A stretch of 32,146 nucleotides of DNA. It comes from Coriobacteriaceae bacterium. GTDB lineage: Bacteria; Actinomycetota; Coriobacteriia; Coriobacteriales; Eggerthellaceae. The position numbers and the translations under genes are program-made. The stretch lies in the NCBI GenBank assembly GCA_031256895.1, contig JAIRPR010000191.1, positions 1 to 32,146 on the forward strand, read 5' to 3'. Under the pieces are notes generated by a model. The model saw only the letters and a program-made list of their open reading frames with translations. It ran no database searches and was not told where the DNA came from. Shown here one piece after another: positions 8,710-23,996 of this stretch; position 1 is the first letter of the stretch, and the number at the start of each line of letters is the position of its first letter.

Positions 8710-9173
8710 CCTTCCTCTTCAAACCCGGTGCCCAGGCCTTCGCCTTGGGTAGGGTGCTCGGCTGCACTCGGTACAGCCGGTCCTAGATCCAAGCCTTCAG
8801 CCAGCGAGGCCTCGCCGGTGCTCACGCGGTAGCTTTCGGCTATGGGCAGGACGAAGATCCTGCCATCACCGGGGCTGCCGGTCTGATTGACGTCCACAAT
8901 GGCAGTGACGGCTTTCTTCACCTGGTCGTCCTCTACCACGATGATAAAGGCGCGCTTTGCTATCAAGCGTGATGCCTCGGTCATGTTCTCCCCCAGGTAG
9001 TTGCGGGGAAGCTCGCCCTGTGCAAGCACCATGTCCAGCAATTCGGGGTCGATGCCCTTCTTGCCGCGCCCCAGGCAGCGCAGGCAGGTGAAGGCGGGAA
9101 AGCCGCTTTCGGCAAGGGCCAGCTTGGTGGGGTTCACCTTGTCCGGGCGGATGATGGCGATAAGCTCACGCAC
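8706..9173 (-). CDS. nifI2: NifI2, PII-family nitrogenase regulator
   Basis: A PII-like protein (155 residues from GTG at 9173). In methanogens the NifI1-NifI2 pair binds NifDK and switches nitrogenase off when ammonium rises, relieved by 2-oxoglutarate and ATP. Visible PII features are 'RELIAIIRPDKVNPTKLAL' at the N-terminus, 'LGRGKKG', the 'AFIIVVEDDQVKKAV' strand-helix, and 'GDGRIFVLPIAESYRVSTGE' near the end of the domain. A roughly 30-residue acidic/Gly/Pro tail follows. A longer GTG start at 9182 is possible, but AGGGGG lies about 8 nt before 9173 and only 1 nt before 9182, and family homology starts at 9173. Confidence 0.9.
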   Translation of the reverse strand: MRELIAIIRPDKVNPTKLALAESGFPAFTCLRCLGRGKKGIDPELLDMVLAQGELPRNYLGENMTEASRLIAKRAFIIVVEDDQVKKAVTAIVDVNQTGSPGDGRIFVLPIAESYRVSTGEASLAEGLDLGPAVPSAAEHPTQGEGLGTGFEEEG

Positions 9174-9185
9174 AGCAGCCACCCC

Positions 9186-9509
9186 CTATAAGCCGGTCTG
9201 GCCGCTGGATATGGTGTAGGCGGCCTCGACGGGCGAAACGAAGATGCGTCCGTCACCATAGCTGCCCGTGCCCGTGCGGGCAGTGCGCATGATGATGGAG
9301 ACCAGATCGTCCTTGTCTTCATCGGCGCACACGATGAGCAGCATCTCCTTGGGGATCTCGTCGTAGTGGATCTCGCCGACCGAGATGCCCTTCTGTTTCC
9401 CGCGCCCGTACACGTCTATCTTGGTGACGGCGGGGAAGCCCGCCGCTGCCAACTCGCTTAGAACAAGCCCGGTCTTTTCCGGCCTCACGATCGCCTGTAC
9501 CAACAACAT
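9186..9509 (-). CDS. nifI1: NifI1, PII-family nitrogenase regulator
   Basis: A 107-residue PII protein, partner of NifI2 in post-translational control of nitrogenase. It begins 'MLLVQAIVRPEK', has the short T-loop typical of NifI1 ('RGKQKGISVGEIHYDEIPKEMLLIV'), and ends 'GDGRIFVSPVEAAYTISSG'. The T-loop tyrosine used for uridylylation in GlnB is not at its usual place. The ATG at 9509 is chosen over an upstream extension because GGAGAA sits 6 nt before it and homology starts there. It is separated from nifH by 187 nt containing two strong hairpins, and is nearly contiguous with nifI2. Confidence 0.93.
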   Translation of the reverse strand: MLLVQAIVRPEKTGLVLSELAAAGFPAVTKIDVYGRGKQKGISVGEIHYDEIPKEMLLIVCADEDKDDLVSIIMRTARTGTGSYGDGRIFVSPVEAAYTISSGQTGL

Positions 9510-9525
9510 GGGTGTTCTCCTTCCC

Positions 9526-9552
9526 GGGAAGGGGCATAAAGCCCGCCTTCCC
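9526..9552 (-). promoter_or_regulatory. Hairpin directly ahead of the nifI1 ribosome binding site
   Basis: The arms GGGAAG+GGGC and GCCC+CTTCCC pair with a 2-nt bulge and an ATAAA loop (read on the plus strand). One arm overlaps a perfect 14-bp palindrome (9519-9532) that contains the nifI1 Shine-Dalgarno. Pairing there could limit nifI1 translation or stabilise an upstream processed nifH RNA; this role is inferred. Confidence 0.55.
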
Positions 9553-9665
9553 ACACAGCTTCCTTATGGTGTCTTATCTTTGCACAACTGCTCATTTGCT
9601 CGGTGCCCGCGCCCTGGCAACTGCTGCCAAACGGCCATGCCACCGCTTCCTTGCAGGTTTGGGGG

Positions 9666-9690
9666 GGGTACCGGCTATAACCCGGCTCCC
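9666..9690 (-). promoter_or_regulatory. Hairpin just after the nifH stop codon
   Basis: Arms GGGTACCGG and CCGGCTCCC surround a 7-nt loop, with one mismatch and one wobble. It begins 7 nt after the nifH stop and is not followed by a U-tract on the minus strand. It therefore looks like an RNA-stabilising or processing structure rather than an intrinsic terminator. Excess NifH over NifDK is a known need in nif operons. Confidence 0.5.
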
Positions 9691-9696
9691 TGTATG

Positions 9697-10650
<954 letters not shown>

Positions 10651-10680
10651 TTATGTTGAATCCCGGTAAACAAACGCAGA

Positions 10681-10703
10681 CCGGATTGTTTCGGGGCATC
10701 CGG
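10681..10703 (-). terminator. Possible weak terminator after the small membrane protein gene
   Basis: CCGGAT and ATCCGG form a 6-bp stem with an 11-nt loop, followed on the minus strand by a U-rich TCTGCGTTTGTTT. It lies 20 nt after the stop of the gene at 10723. The stem is short, so partial read-through into nifH is possible. Confidence 0.35.
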
Positions 10704-10715
10704 GCTTAACGCTGT

Positions 10716-10869
10716 GCTTTGCTCAGGCGCATCCGTAGTTGGGTGGGAAGGAGATCTGGAACAGAACGGATCGGATAGCCCCGTTCAGGTTGCCCGCCAT
10801 GCCGATGCACAGCACGAGGTTCACCATCAGGACAAGGGCTACAATCCCGAAAGCAAGGAACAGCATCCG
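10716..10869. repeat. 154-bp direct repeat, copy 1
   Basis: Matches 11262-11415 with about four mismatches over 154 bp. It covers the last 48 codons of paralogue A and 7 nt beyond the stop. The sharp border inside two otherwise diverged genes suggests gene conversion or partial duplication. Confidence 0.9.
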
Positions 10870-11256
10870 GAAAGCACAGCGGATGGGGCTTTTCCTCTCT
10901 GCAAGCGCAGGTGTAGCTGCGTTATTGATGTTGTTGTCAACCTTGACAAAGAATACCCTGAAGGCAACCGTCAAGAGGAAATAGGCGAGCAAACAAAGGT
11001 AAGGGATGGTTTCCAGAAGATTTTGATGGAATATTCTTTGATCGGCCAAGGATATCCCCAGCATGGTATGCGACTCCCACGAGAATGCATGGAAAGCAGC
11101 ATTTATGCCCATAAGGGTGATACATGCCAATTGGGAAAAAAGCATCATCAATGCTACTGTGTGGATGGTTTTTGACACGGTTTTTCCGGCAAGGTTGAAC
11201 CTTCCCGGGTCTTTGTTATCCGCCGAAATGCCCATGTCCTGCCTTCCGTTTTCCAT
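10723..11256 (-). CDS. Small three-helix membrane protein, paralogue A
   Basis: A 177-residue protein of unrecognised family. It has three hydrophobic segments (about 32-55, 84-108 and 130-155) and ends in a conserved 'FQISFPPNYGCA' tail. Residues from 'RMLFLAFGIV' to the C-terminus are the same as in the adjacent gene at 11269-11787, whereas the first two thirds are only loosely similar. It follows that gene by 12 nt, so the two are likely co-transcribed. The ATG at 11256 has no clear Shine-Dalgarno, which fits translational coupling. Its position just upstream of nifH on the same strand may be chance or may mean co-expression; no function is claimed. Confidence 0.75.
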   Translation of the reverse strand: MENGRQDMGISADNKDPGRFNLAGKTVSKTIHTVALMMLFSQLACITLMGINAAFHAFSWESHTMLGISLADQRIFHQNLLETIPYLCLLAYFLLTVAFRVFFVKVDNNINNAATPALAERKSPIRCAFRMLFLAFGIVALVLMVNLVLCIGMAGNLNGAIRSVLFQISFPPNYGCA

Positions 11257-11261
11257 TCTGC

Positions 11262-11415
11262 GCTTTGCTCAGGCGCATCCGTAGTTTGGCGGGAAGGAGA
11301 TCTGGAACAGAACGGATCGGATAGCCCCGTTCAGGTTGCCCGCCATGCCGATGCACAACACGAGGTTCACCATCAGGACAAGGGCAACAATCCCGAAAGC
11401 AAGGAACAGCATCCG
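11262..11415. repeat. 154-bp direct repeat, copy 2
   Basis: Second copy of the repeat at 10716-10869; it covers the last 48 codons of paralogue B and the first few bases of the gap before paralogue A. Confidence 0.9.
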
Positions 11416-11787
11416 TCCAATAAAGTGTTTTTTCAATACCTCGGTTTCATCAGGAGCTTTGGCGGCGCTCATCCCGCTTTTCCGTGACCGGCAGAAGAGC
11501 TTCCTATATACCTGAAACAACAAAAAGCAAAAGGCCAGACAGAGCAAAGGGGTAAATACCTGGACGCTCCCGTGGATGAAAGCCTGCAGGTCGTATGCGG
11601 GATCGGGCAGAGAGGGCCCGGGTTCGAGGAAATTCCAGAAATACGCATGGAAAAGCACGACAAGCCCCATGGATATGAGGCAGGCCAACAACGAAAGAAG
11701 CATCAGCACCGATAATGCGCGTATGCTCTTCGGCAGTGCTTCATGTCCGAGAGCAAGACGGAGAAAGCGAGCTATCCCCCTATCCAT
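11269..11787 (-). CDS. Small three-helix membrane protein, paralogue B
   Basis: A 172-residue protein of unrecognised family with the same layout as its neighbour: hydrophobic segments at about 20-48, 80-102 and 124-150, a basic loop ('CRSRKSG'), and the shared 'FQISFPPNYGCA' tail. The ATG at 11787 is preferred over an upstream in-frame extension to 11952 because AAGGAGG lies 10 nt ahead and a promoter (-10 at 11898-11903) falls inside the extension. It is the first gene of a two-gene unit. The shared C-terminal helix and tail being near-identical while the rest diverges points to recent sequence exchange. No catalytic motif is seen. Confidence 0.75.
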   Translation of the reverse strand: MDRGIARFLRLALGHEALPKSIRALSVLMLLSLLACLISMGLVVLFHAYFWNFLEPGPSLPDPAYDLQAFIHGSVQVFTPLLCLAFCFLLFQVYRKLFCRSRKSGMSAAKAPDETEVLKKHFIGRMLFLAFGIVALVLMVNLVLCIGMAGNLNGAIRSVLFQISFPPNYGCA

Positions 11788-11897
11788 CGATGTCGTTCCT
11801 CCTTGTATCATCCGGTGTCGCAAGTGCCTGTGCCTCCTGCGGGCCTGCATCAGTCCAAGCCCGCATCCATTAACCTTCACCCCATGCCGGGGTTTCC

Positions 11898-11926
11898 ATT
11901 CTATCGCAGAAATGAATGGCTGACAA
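11898..11926 (-). promoter_or_regulatory. Promoter for the small membrane protein pair
   Basis: On the minus strand, TTGTCA (11926-11921), a 17-bp spacer and TAGAAT (11903-11898) form a good sigma-70-type promoter about 110 nt ahead of the ATG at 11787. The rest of 11788-12117 shows no supported gene. Confidence 0.6.
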
Positions 11927-12117
11927 ACAGGCAGCGAAAATTCACCATCCACCAGGCTCTTTCGACTGAAGCCACTTTCTCAGACGGGTGCGCCAGCTTA
12001 AAGCCAATCATAGATGAAGGCTGGCGGTCTGAGGCCTTTACGCGACAAAGGACAGTTCCCTGTCACGTTCATCCCTTGGAACCATTGCCTCTATCCAATC
12101 AGTCTGTCATGATAGGG

Positions 12118-12145
12118 TTGACATCAGATATCAAACGACTATACT
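12118..12145 (+). promoter_or_regulatory. mazEF promoter
   Basis: TTGACA (12118-12123), a 16-bp spacer and TATACT (12140-12145): close to the sigma-70 consensus. It lies 85 nt before the antitoxin start. MazE-type antitoxins usually repress their own promoter; an operator could not be fixed by eye. Confidence 0.75.
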
Positions 12146-12229
12146 CAGATTTATGATAAACAGGTATGCATCAGAAAAAAGGCGCAGGCGGCTGTCACGC
12201 CGCAACCCACAATGAAAGGCTCGATAGAT

Positions 12230-12469
12230 ATGAACAAAACAGCAACAGTGCACAAATGGGGCAGCGGGCTCGGAGTTCAATTGTCCAAGCCGATCGCAGA
12301 TGCCCTTGGACTGAGGCGCGGAAGCAAGGTCGAGCTGAGCATGTGCGGCGATGAGCTGCGGGTGCGTCCCTTAAAGAGCTACCGCATAGAGGATCTGCTG
12401 CGTGACTACGATGGCCCAAGTCCCGATGAATACGACTGGGGCGCCCCGGCTGGAAAGGAGGTTTGGTAG
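12230..12469 (+). CDS. mazE: MazE-family antitoxin
   Basis: A 79-residue AbrB/SpoVT-fold antitoxin that should neutralise the adjacent toxin and repress the operon. The N-terminal swapped-hairpin motif reads 'ATVHKWGSGLGVQLSKPIADALGL', followed by 'GSKVEL'. The acidic C-terminus ('DEYDWGAPAGKEVW') is the usual toxin-wrapping tail. ATG at 12230 matches the family start and has AAAGG about ten nt ahead; an upstream ATG at 12212 lacks one. The stop overlaps the toxin start by 1 nt. Confidence 0.9.
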   Translation: MNKTATVHKWGSGLGVQLSKPIADALGLRRGSKVELSMCGDELRVRPLKSYRIEDLLRDYDGPSPDEYDWGAPAGKEVW

Positions 12470-12798
12470 TGGCGATCTTCGACCAATGGGACATTGTCGA
12501 GTTCGACCTCAGCCCTTCATCAGGACATGAACCGAACGGGCGCCGCCCAGCGCTCGTTGTGAGCAACAGTCACTTCAATGTTGGCACATCTATGACGCTC
12601 GTCTGCCCCATTACATCTGCGAGCAACGGCTTCCCCTTGCATCTGCCTCTTCCCGATAGCCTTGAGACCAGAGGCTTTGTTGTCACAGAGCAACTGAGGG
12701 CGCTTGACTTTTCAGCCAGGCGGGCTCAACTCATAGAGCGGCTCGACGACAAGGCGCTCTCCGCAGCCATCTTGGAGTGCCTGCGCTCGTTTATCTGA
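12469..12798 (+). CDS. mazF: MazF-family endoribonuclease toxin
   Basis: A 109-residue PemK/MazF-fold toxin that cleaves RNA at short sequences when freed from the antitoxin. It shows the family opening 'GxxxWDIVEFDLSPSSGHEPNGRRPALVVS'-type block (residues 7-34), the 'VCPITS' strand, and 'EQLRALDFSARR' near the C-terminal half; the usual Arg and Thr/Ser active-site positions look intact. GTG at 12469 is chosen because AGGAGG ends 7 nt before it. A TTG at 12463 is too close to the ribosome site. The toxin-antitoxin pair lies between the nif region and rpoB. Confidence 0.92.
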   Translation: MAIFDQWDIVEFDLSPSSGHEPNGRRPALVVSNSHFNVGTSMTLVCPITSASNGFPLHLPLPDSLETRGFVVTEQLRALDFSARRAQLIERLDDKALSAAILECLRSFI

Positions 12799-12975
12799 TC
12801 TGCCCACAAGGTCGCACACAACATGTCATACAAATCCTGACAGGTAGACTTCCCGTCTGAAAGCTTTTTGAACAATGACTGTGGCCAGGTAGCGTACAAC
12901 GCTCTGGTGCCTCATGCTTATCAACAATGAGCAGGGCAGCAATAATCGCACTCCTGCGTTTGCGTCCGTCAGCGG

Positions 12976-12999
12976 CACCCTTAGGGCATCATAAGGGTG
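12976..12999 (+). terminator. Probable mazEF terminator hairpin
   Basis: Arms CACCCTTA and TAAGGGTG (8 bp) with an 8-nt loop. T-rich stretches follow after about ten nt. The T-run is further away than ideal. The remainder of 12799-13079 holds no supported gene. Confidence 0.5.
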
Positions 13000-13079
13000 G
13001 CCTAAAAATTCCATTTTTTGAAAACCCCAGATGGCCGCCCAAAAATCAGAAAAAGTACATACTTGAAAAAACTTTTTCT

Positions 13080-13108
13080 TGACGGGAACCGCTCAAGCCC
13101 CTATCCTG
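13080..13108 (+). promoter_or_regulatory. rpoBC promoter
   Basis: TTGACG (13080-13085), 17-bp spacer, TATCCT (13103-13108), placed after an A/T-rich stretch that may act as an UP element. It gives a leader of about 48 nt before the GTG of rpoB. No ribosomal protein gene (rplJ/rplL) lies upstream, so rpoBC appears to have its own promoter here. Confidence 0.75.
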
Positions 13109-13163
13109 AAAACTTGTGACTTTTTCACGAATACGCGCATTCCCATGAAGGAGGAAAAGCCCC

Positions 13164-21188
<8,025 letters not shown>

Positions 21189-21202
<14 letters not shown>

Positions 21203-21734
21203 AGCAAAGACCTACCTTCCCGAAGGGGAGGAACTGCCCGCATCCCAGATAGGGGCAACCCTTGAGGCGCTCGAAGCAACGATTGCCTCAAGGGGCGCCC
21301 TGGTGCGGGGGCTGGTTGCACAAGGCGCCGCCACAGAGGGCGTGAAAAGCCAGGAGGCTTTCCCGGAGGGCGCTGCCACGGAGGGCGTGAAAAGCCAGGA
21401 GGTGTTTCCGCGGGAAGCCGCGCAAAGCCAAGAGGCTTTCCCGGAAGATGGTGAGCAGAGCTACACGTGCCGCCTTCTGTCCGGGGATGAGTCGTTCCTT
21501 TGCGCCAAGATAGAGGAGGAGGCGGGCGAGGTGGTCGCGGCCACCCACGAAGGCGATACCGACCACTTGCGCTATGAGGTGGCAGATGTCATCTACCACC
21601 TCATGGTGTTGCTGCAGCGCCACCGGATCCCCCTTGACGAGCTCGCTGCCGAGCTCAACATGCGGATGCGTCCCGAGGAATGCCCTCAAGGCGGCATCCG
21701 CCTTTTCAGCCGGCATGTGAACCGGGGGAAATGA
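21189..21734 (+). CDS. hisE: Phosphoribosyl-ATP pyrophosphatase (HisE-like) with inserted repeats
   Basis: A 181-residue protein whose second half matches HisE, the enzyme that removes pyrophosphate from phosphoribosyl-ATP in histidine synthesis (MazG-like all-alpha fold). Visible are '[28 protein letters not shown]' and '[28 protein letters not shown]', with the metal-binding Glu/Asp set. The N-terminal HisE helix ('[14 protein letters not shown]') is separated from the core by about 45 residues of 15-residue repeats (46-86). Typical HisE is about 90-110 residues. ATG at 21189 overlaps rpoC by 14 nt, with a weak ribosome site (AAGAG). No other his gene is in view. A general MazG-type pyrophosphatase is an alternative, but the fit to HisE is better. 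Confidence 0.85.
21324..21446. repeat. 45-bp tandem repeat within hisE
   Basis: Copies begin at 21324, 21369 and 21414; the third lacks 12 nt. The first two encode [11 protein letters not shown](A/V)FP(E/R) units. All length changes are multiples of three, so the frame is kept. Confidence 0.9.
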
Positions 21735-21779
21735 CGCTTGCGGCAACCCGCCAGGCATGAAATACGCGGCCTTTCGGGA

Positions 21780-21870
21780 GGGATGATACCCGTAGCAACC
21801 CGCAAGGCATGATGCCACGGCTGCCCGCCAGGCATGACGCCCGTAGCAGCAACCGCTTCGGGATGATGCC
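21780..21870. repeat. Degenerate 25-29 bp repeats ahead of glmM
   Basis: Four copies of an 11-bp imperfect palindrome like GGCATGATGCC start at 21780, 21806, 21831 and 21860, each preceded by a variable CCGC-containing half (GTAGCAACCCGC in two forms). Spacing is 25-29 bp, not phased to codons. They fill the 226-nt gap between hisE and glmM; no gene is seen there. Confidence 0.6.
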
Positions 21871-21874
21871 TCAG

Positions 21875-21924
21875 AGCCTTCCCATCAAGCCGGTCAGAGA
21901 AGGGAGGAAGGCTAGCAACCTTCC
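21875..21924 (+). promoter_or_regulatory. Alternative hairpins in the glmM leader
   Basis: Segment GGAAGGCT (21906-21913) can pair with AGCCTTCC (21875-21882, 8 bp) or, by its first six bases, with CCTTCC (21919-21924). The two pairings exclude each other, and the downstream one is followed by GGCTTTTG. The layout resembles an attenuator but is unproven. Confidence 0.35.
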
Positions 21925-21960
21925 CGGTCTGGCTTTTGAGAACAAGTAAGGAGGGCGTCC

Positions 21961-23298
21961 ATGACGCAACTTTTCGGTACCGATGGTGTGCGCGGCATAG
22001 CGAACACAGAACTTTCAGCTGATTTGGCCTTTCGCCTGGGACAAGCCGCAGTCGCCTTCCTCGGCAGGAACATCGTGGTGGGGAAGGACACCCGCCGCTC
22101 CGGCGACCTGTTAGAGGCAGCTCTTTCGGCGGGGATCATGAGCTTGGGTGGCCATGCCCTTTTGGCCGGCATCGTTCCCACTCCGGCGGTCGCCCTTCTC
22201 ACGCGGGAGCTTAAGGCAGACGGAGGCGTGGTCATCTCGGCATCCCACAATCCGCCTGAGTACAACGGCATCAAGTTCTTCGATGCGCACGGCCTCAAAC
22301 TGACCCTTGCCAAAGAAGAAGCGATAGAGGCGTACGTTTCTGCCGGAGGGGCTTGCCTCGAAGAGCTTGCGGAAGGGGAAGGTCTCGGCATATCACTTCC
22401 CCTTGAAGAAGCCTCTGAGATCTATATCAACCAGGTGGTGTCAAGCATAGAAAGCCAGGGCATCACACTTGAAGGCCTGCGCATCGCCCTTGACGTCGGG
22501 CATGGGGCGGCATCGTTCACCAGCCCCGAGGCCTTTCGCCGCTTAGGGGCCCAGGTCATCGTTGTCAACGACGATTTCGACGGCTATGACATCAATGTGG
22601 GCTGCGGCTCGACCCACTTGGGGCCCTTGCGTGGGCTTGTCGCCAAGGAACAGGCCGACATCGGCATCGCCCATGATGGCGATGCCGACCGTGTCATGAT
22701 GATAAGCCCAGACGGGCGCGAGATAGACGGCGATGTCATCCTTGCGGTATGTGCCCTCGACTTGAAGAACCGCTGCCTGCTGCCCCACGACACCGTGGTC
22801 TCGACCGTCATGTGCAACCTGGGATTCGTGAAAGCCATGCGGGATGCCGGGATAGAGGTCGTACAGACCCAGGTGGGGGACAGGCATGTCCTTGAGGCGA
22901 TGCGCGAAGGCGGCTTCGCTCTGGGCGGCGAGCAGAGCGGCCATATCATCATGCTCGAGCACAACTCGACGGGCGATGGCCTCCAGGTGGCAGCGCAGTT
23001 CCTTGCGGCTTGCAGGCGCAGCGCCCCTTCCCTGGCCGAAGCAGCCTCGGTCATACAGCGCTATCCGCAGGTCTTGGTCAATGTGACAGGCATCGATAAG
23101 CAGGCACTGCCCGGCAACCCCCGTATAGCAGAAGAGATAAGCAAGGCTGAAGTGGCGTTGGGCACCGAAGGAAGGGTGCTTGTCCGCCCAAGCGGCACCG
23201 AGCCCCTGGTGCGCGTCATGGTGGAGGCTGCCTCAGCAGAGCATGCCCAAAGCCTGGCCGAATCCCTTGCCGAGACCATCAAGAGCGAGCTCTCATAG
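21961..23298 (+). CDS. glmM: Phosphoglucosamine mutase
   Basis: A 445-residue alpha-D-phosphohexomutase that converts glucosamine-6-phosphate to glucosamine-1-phosphate on the route to UDP-GlcNAc and peptidoglycan. It opens with 'LFGTDGVRGIAN'. The phosphoserine loop is 'SASHNP' with catalytic S95, the Mg site is 'DGDADR' with D239, D241 and D243, and the phosphate-binding loop 'RPSGTEPLVRV' starts at R409. Length and motifs are normal for GlmM, and the GTDGVRG opening sets it apart from phosphomannomutases. Start ATG has GGAGG 7 nt upstream. It has its own leader and seems to be a single-gene unit. Confidence 0.96.
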   Translation: MTQLFGTDGVRGIANTELSADLAFRLGQAAVAFLGRNIVVGKDTRRSGDLLEAALSAGIMSLGGHALLAGIVPTPAVALLTRELKADGGVVISASHNPPEYNGIKFFDAHGLKLTLAKEEAIEAYVSAGGACLEELAEGEGLGISLPLEEASEIYINQVVSSIESQGITLEGLRIALDVGHGAASFTSPEAFRRLGAQVIVVNDDFDGYDINVGCGSTHLGPLRGLVAKEQADIGIAHDGDADRVMMISPDGREIDGDVILAVCALDLKNRCLLPHDTVVSTVMCNLGFVKAMRDAGIEVVQTQVGDRHVLEAMREGGFALGGEQSGHIIMLEHNSTGDGLQVAAQFLAACRRSAPSLAEAASVIQRYPQVLVNVTGIDKQALPGNPRIAEEISKAEVALGTEGRVLVRPSGTEPLVRVMVEAASAEHAQSLAESLAETIKSELS

Positions 23299-23490
23299 AC
23301 GGAGGCCGCCTGCGTGCCTTCACAAAGGCTTGCGTTGCCCGCCCCCAACGTGCGGAAGACTTGCGTCAACGGTTCTGTTGTGACTTCTGTTGTGACGAAA
23401 GGAACCACACAAGCTTGTGTTGCCCGTCCCTCAATGGGCACCCATGCCTTCCGCATACGCACAAATTTTCGACATTGATAAGAACTTGCC
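23299..23490. other. Gap after glmM with short repeats, no gene
   Basis: No coding frame is supported. The gap holds an exact 12-bp tandem duplication, TTCTGTTGTGAC (23373-23384 and 23385-23396). Two diverged copies of a 'GCTTGYGTTGCCCG' element lie near 23330 and 23413. Confidence 0.6.
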
Positions 23491-23519
23491 TTGCACTCCG
23501 CCTCAGACTTGGGTAATAT
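23491..23519 (+). promoter_or_regulatory. Promoter for structured leader and small membrane protein
   Basis: TTGCAC (23491-23496), a 17-bp spacer and TAATAT (23514-23519). Predicted start of RNA is near 23526, which coincides with the first stem of the structured leader. Confidence 0.6.
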
Positions 23520-23525
23520 AGCTCG

Positions 23526-23653
23526 GTAAGGCAAAAACGAAGCCTTGCAGGCAGTGAAGGCCGCCAGGCCTGTGCTGGACGGACTAGAGGGGCAAGCGTG
23601 CAGGGTGCTTGCCGCAGTCCTTATCATGACGGATCGAGTAGCGCTGTGAAGCG
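23526..23653 (+). ncRNA. Structured leader RNA of unknown class
   Basis: Four consecutive stems can be drawn: GTAAGGC/GCCTTGC (23526-23548), AGGCC/GGCCT (23558-23571), and a two-part arm of GGACT/AGTCC around GGCAAGC/GCTTGCC (23581-23620). The fourth is CGCT/AGCG closed by a GTGA tetraloop (23642-23653). It starts at the predicted transcription start and ends just before the ribosome site of a 41-residue membrane protein. I do not recognise a known riboswitch or a housekeeping RNA (SRP, tmRNA, 6S, RNase P). A cis-regulator or a processed small RNA are both possible. Confidence 0.45.
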
Positions 23654-23670
23654 GCGAAATGGAGAGACAT

Positions 23671-23796
23671 ATGGACTCGTTAACCTTGTTCGGCATCAGT
23701 ATCCCGGCGGAAGCCGTGTGGATAGCTGCTGGTGTCATCGTACTGGCAATCATCGTGTTCATCGTCAAGGGCTTCCTTGACGAGCTGAAGAAGTGA
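23671..23796 (+). CDS. Small single-helix membrane protein (41 aa)
   Basis: A 41-residue frame starting at ATG 23671 with GGAG 6 nt upstream. The sequence has a short N-terminus (MDSLTLFGISIPAEA), a hydrophobic helix at about 16-35 (WIAAGVIVLAIIVFIVKGF) and a charged end (DELKK). The promoter, long structured leader, ribosome site and strong terminator around it support real expression. The family is not recognised; it could be a regulatory or complex-stabilising membrane peptide. A slightly longer start at 23659 is possible. Confidence 0.65.
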   Translation: MDSLTLFGISIPAEAVWIAAGVIVLAIIVFIVKGFLDELKK

Positions 23797-23854
23797 GATG
23801 AGAAGCATCCTTCCAGCTGCACAGAGCGTGGAATTTACGTACAGAAGCCCTTTT

Positions 23855-23876
23855 AACGTCCCCGGGTGGGGACGTT
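23855..23876 (+). terminator. Intrinsic terminator
   Basis: Perfect 9-bp stem AACGTCCCC/GGGGACGTT with a GGGT loop, followed by TTGCTATTAT. It closes the small membrane protein unit. Confidence 0.85.
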
Positions 23877-23877
23877 T

Positions 23878-23886
23878 TGCTATTAT
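23878..23886 (+). promoter_or_regulatory. Possible extended -10 promoter for the sortase gene
   Basis: TGCTATTAT matches an extended -10 (TG-n-TATTAT) and sits in the tail of the terminator, so upstream transcription ends where downstream transcription may begin. No good -35 is seen because the terminator stem occupies that place. The leader 23893-23996 holds no gene. Confidence 0.35.
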
Positions 23887-23996
23887 GGTAATGAACAGAA
23901 ACCGAGGGACGTGGCGGACGGGAGGCGCAGGGTCAAGATGTCGGACAGCCTGCGTTTCGCGTCGCACCCTTAGCGCTCAGACTGAAAGGCCTTTCC

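Noticed and set aside
12826-13014. 62-codon minus frame in the rpoB upstream gap
   Set aside because: No ribosome site or similarity, and it runs across the probable terminator hairpin.
21288-21818. 176-codon minus frame over hisE and the following gap
   Set aside because: Its repeats only mirror the hisE repeats on the opposite strand; no start signal or domain.
23887-23996. SRP RNA or other housekeeping RNA before the sortase
   Set aside because: GC-rich sequence but no conserved SRP apical loop or other known signature, and no convincing long stem.
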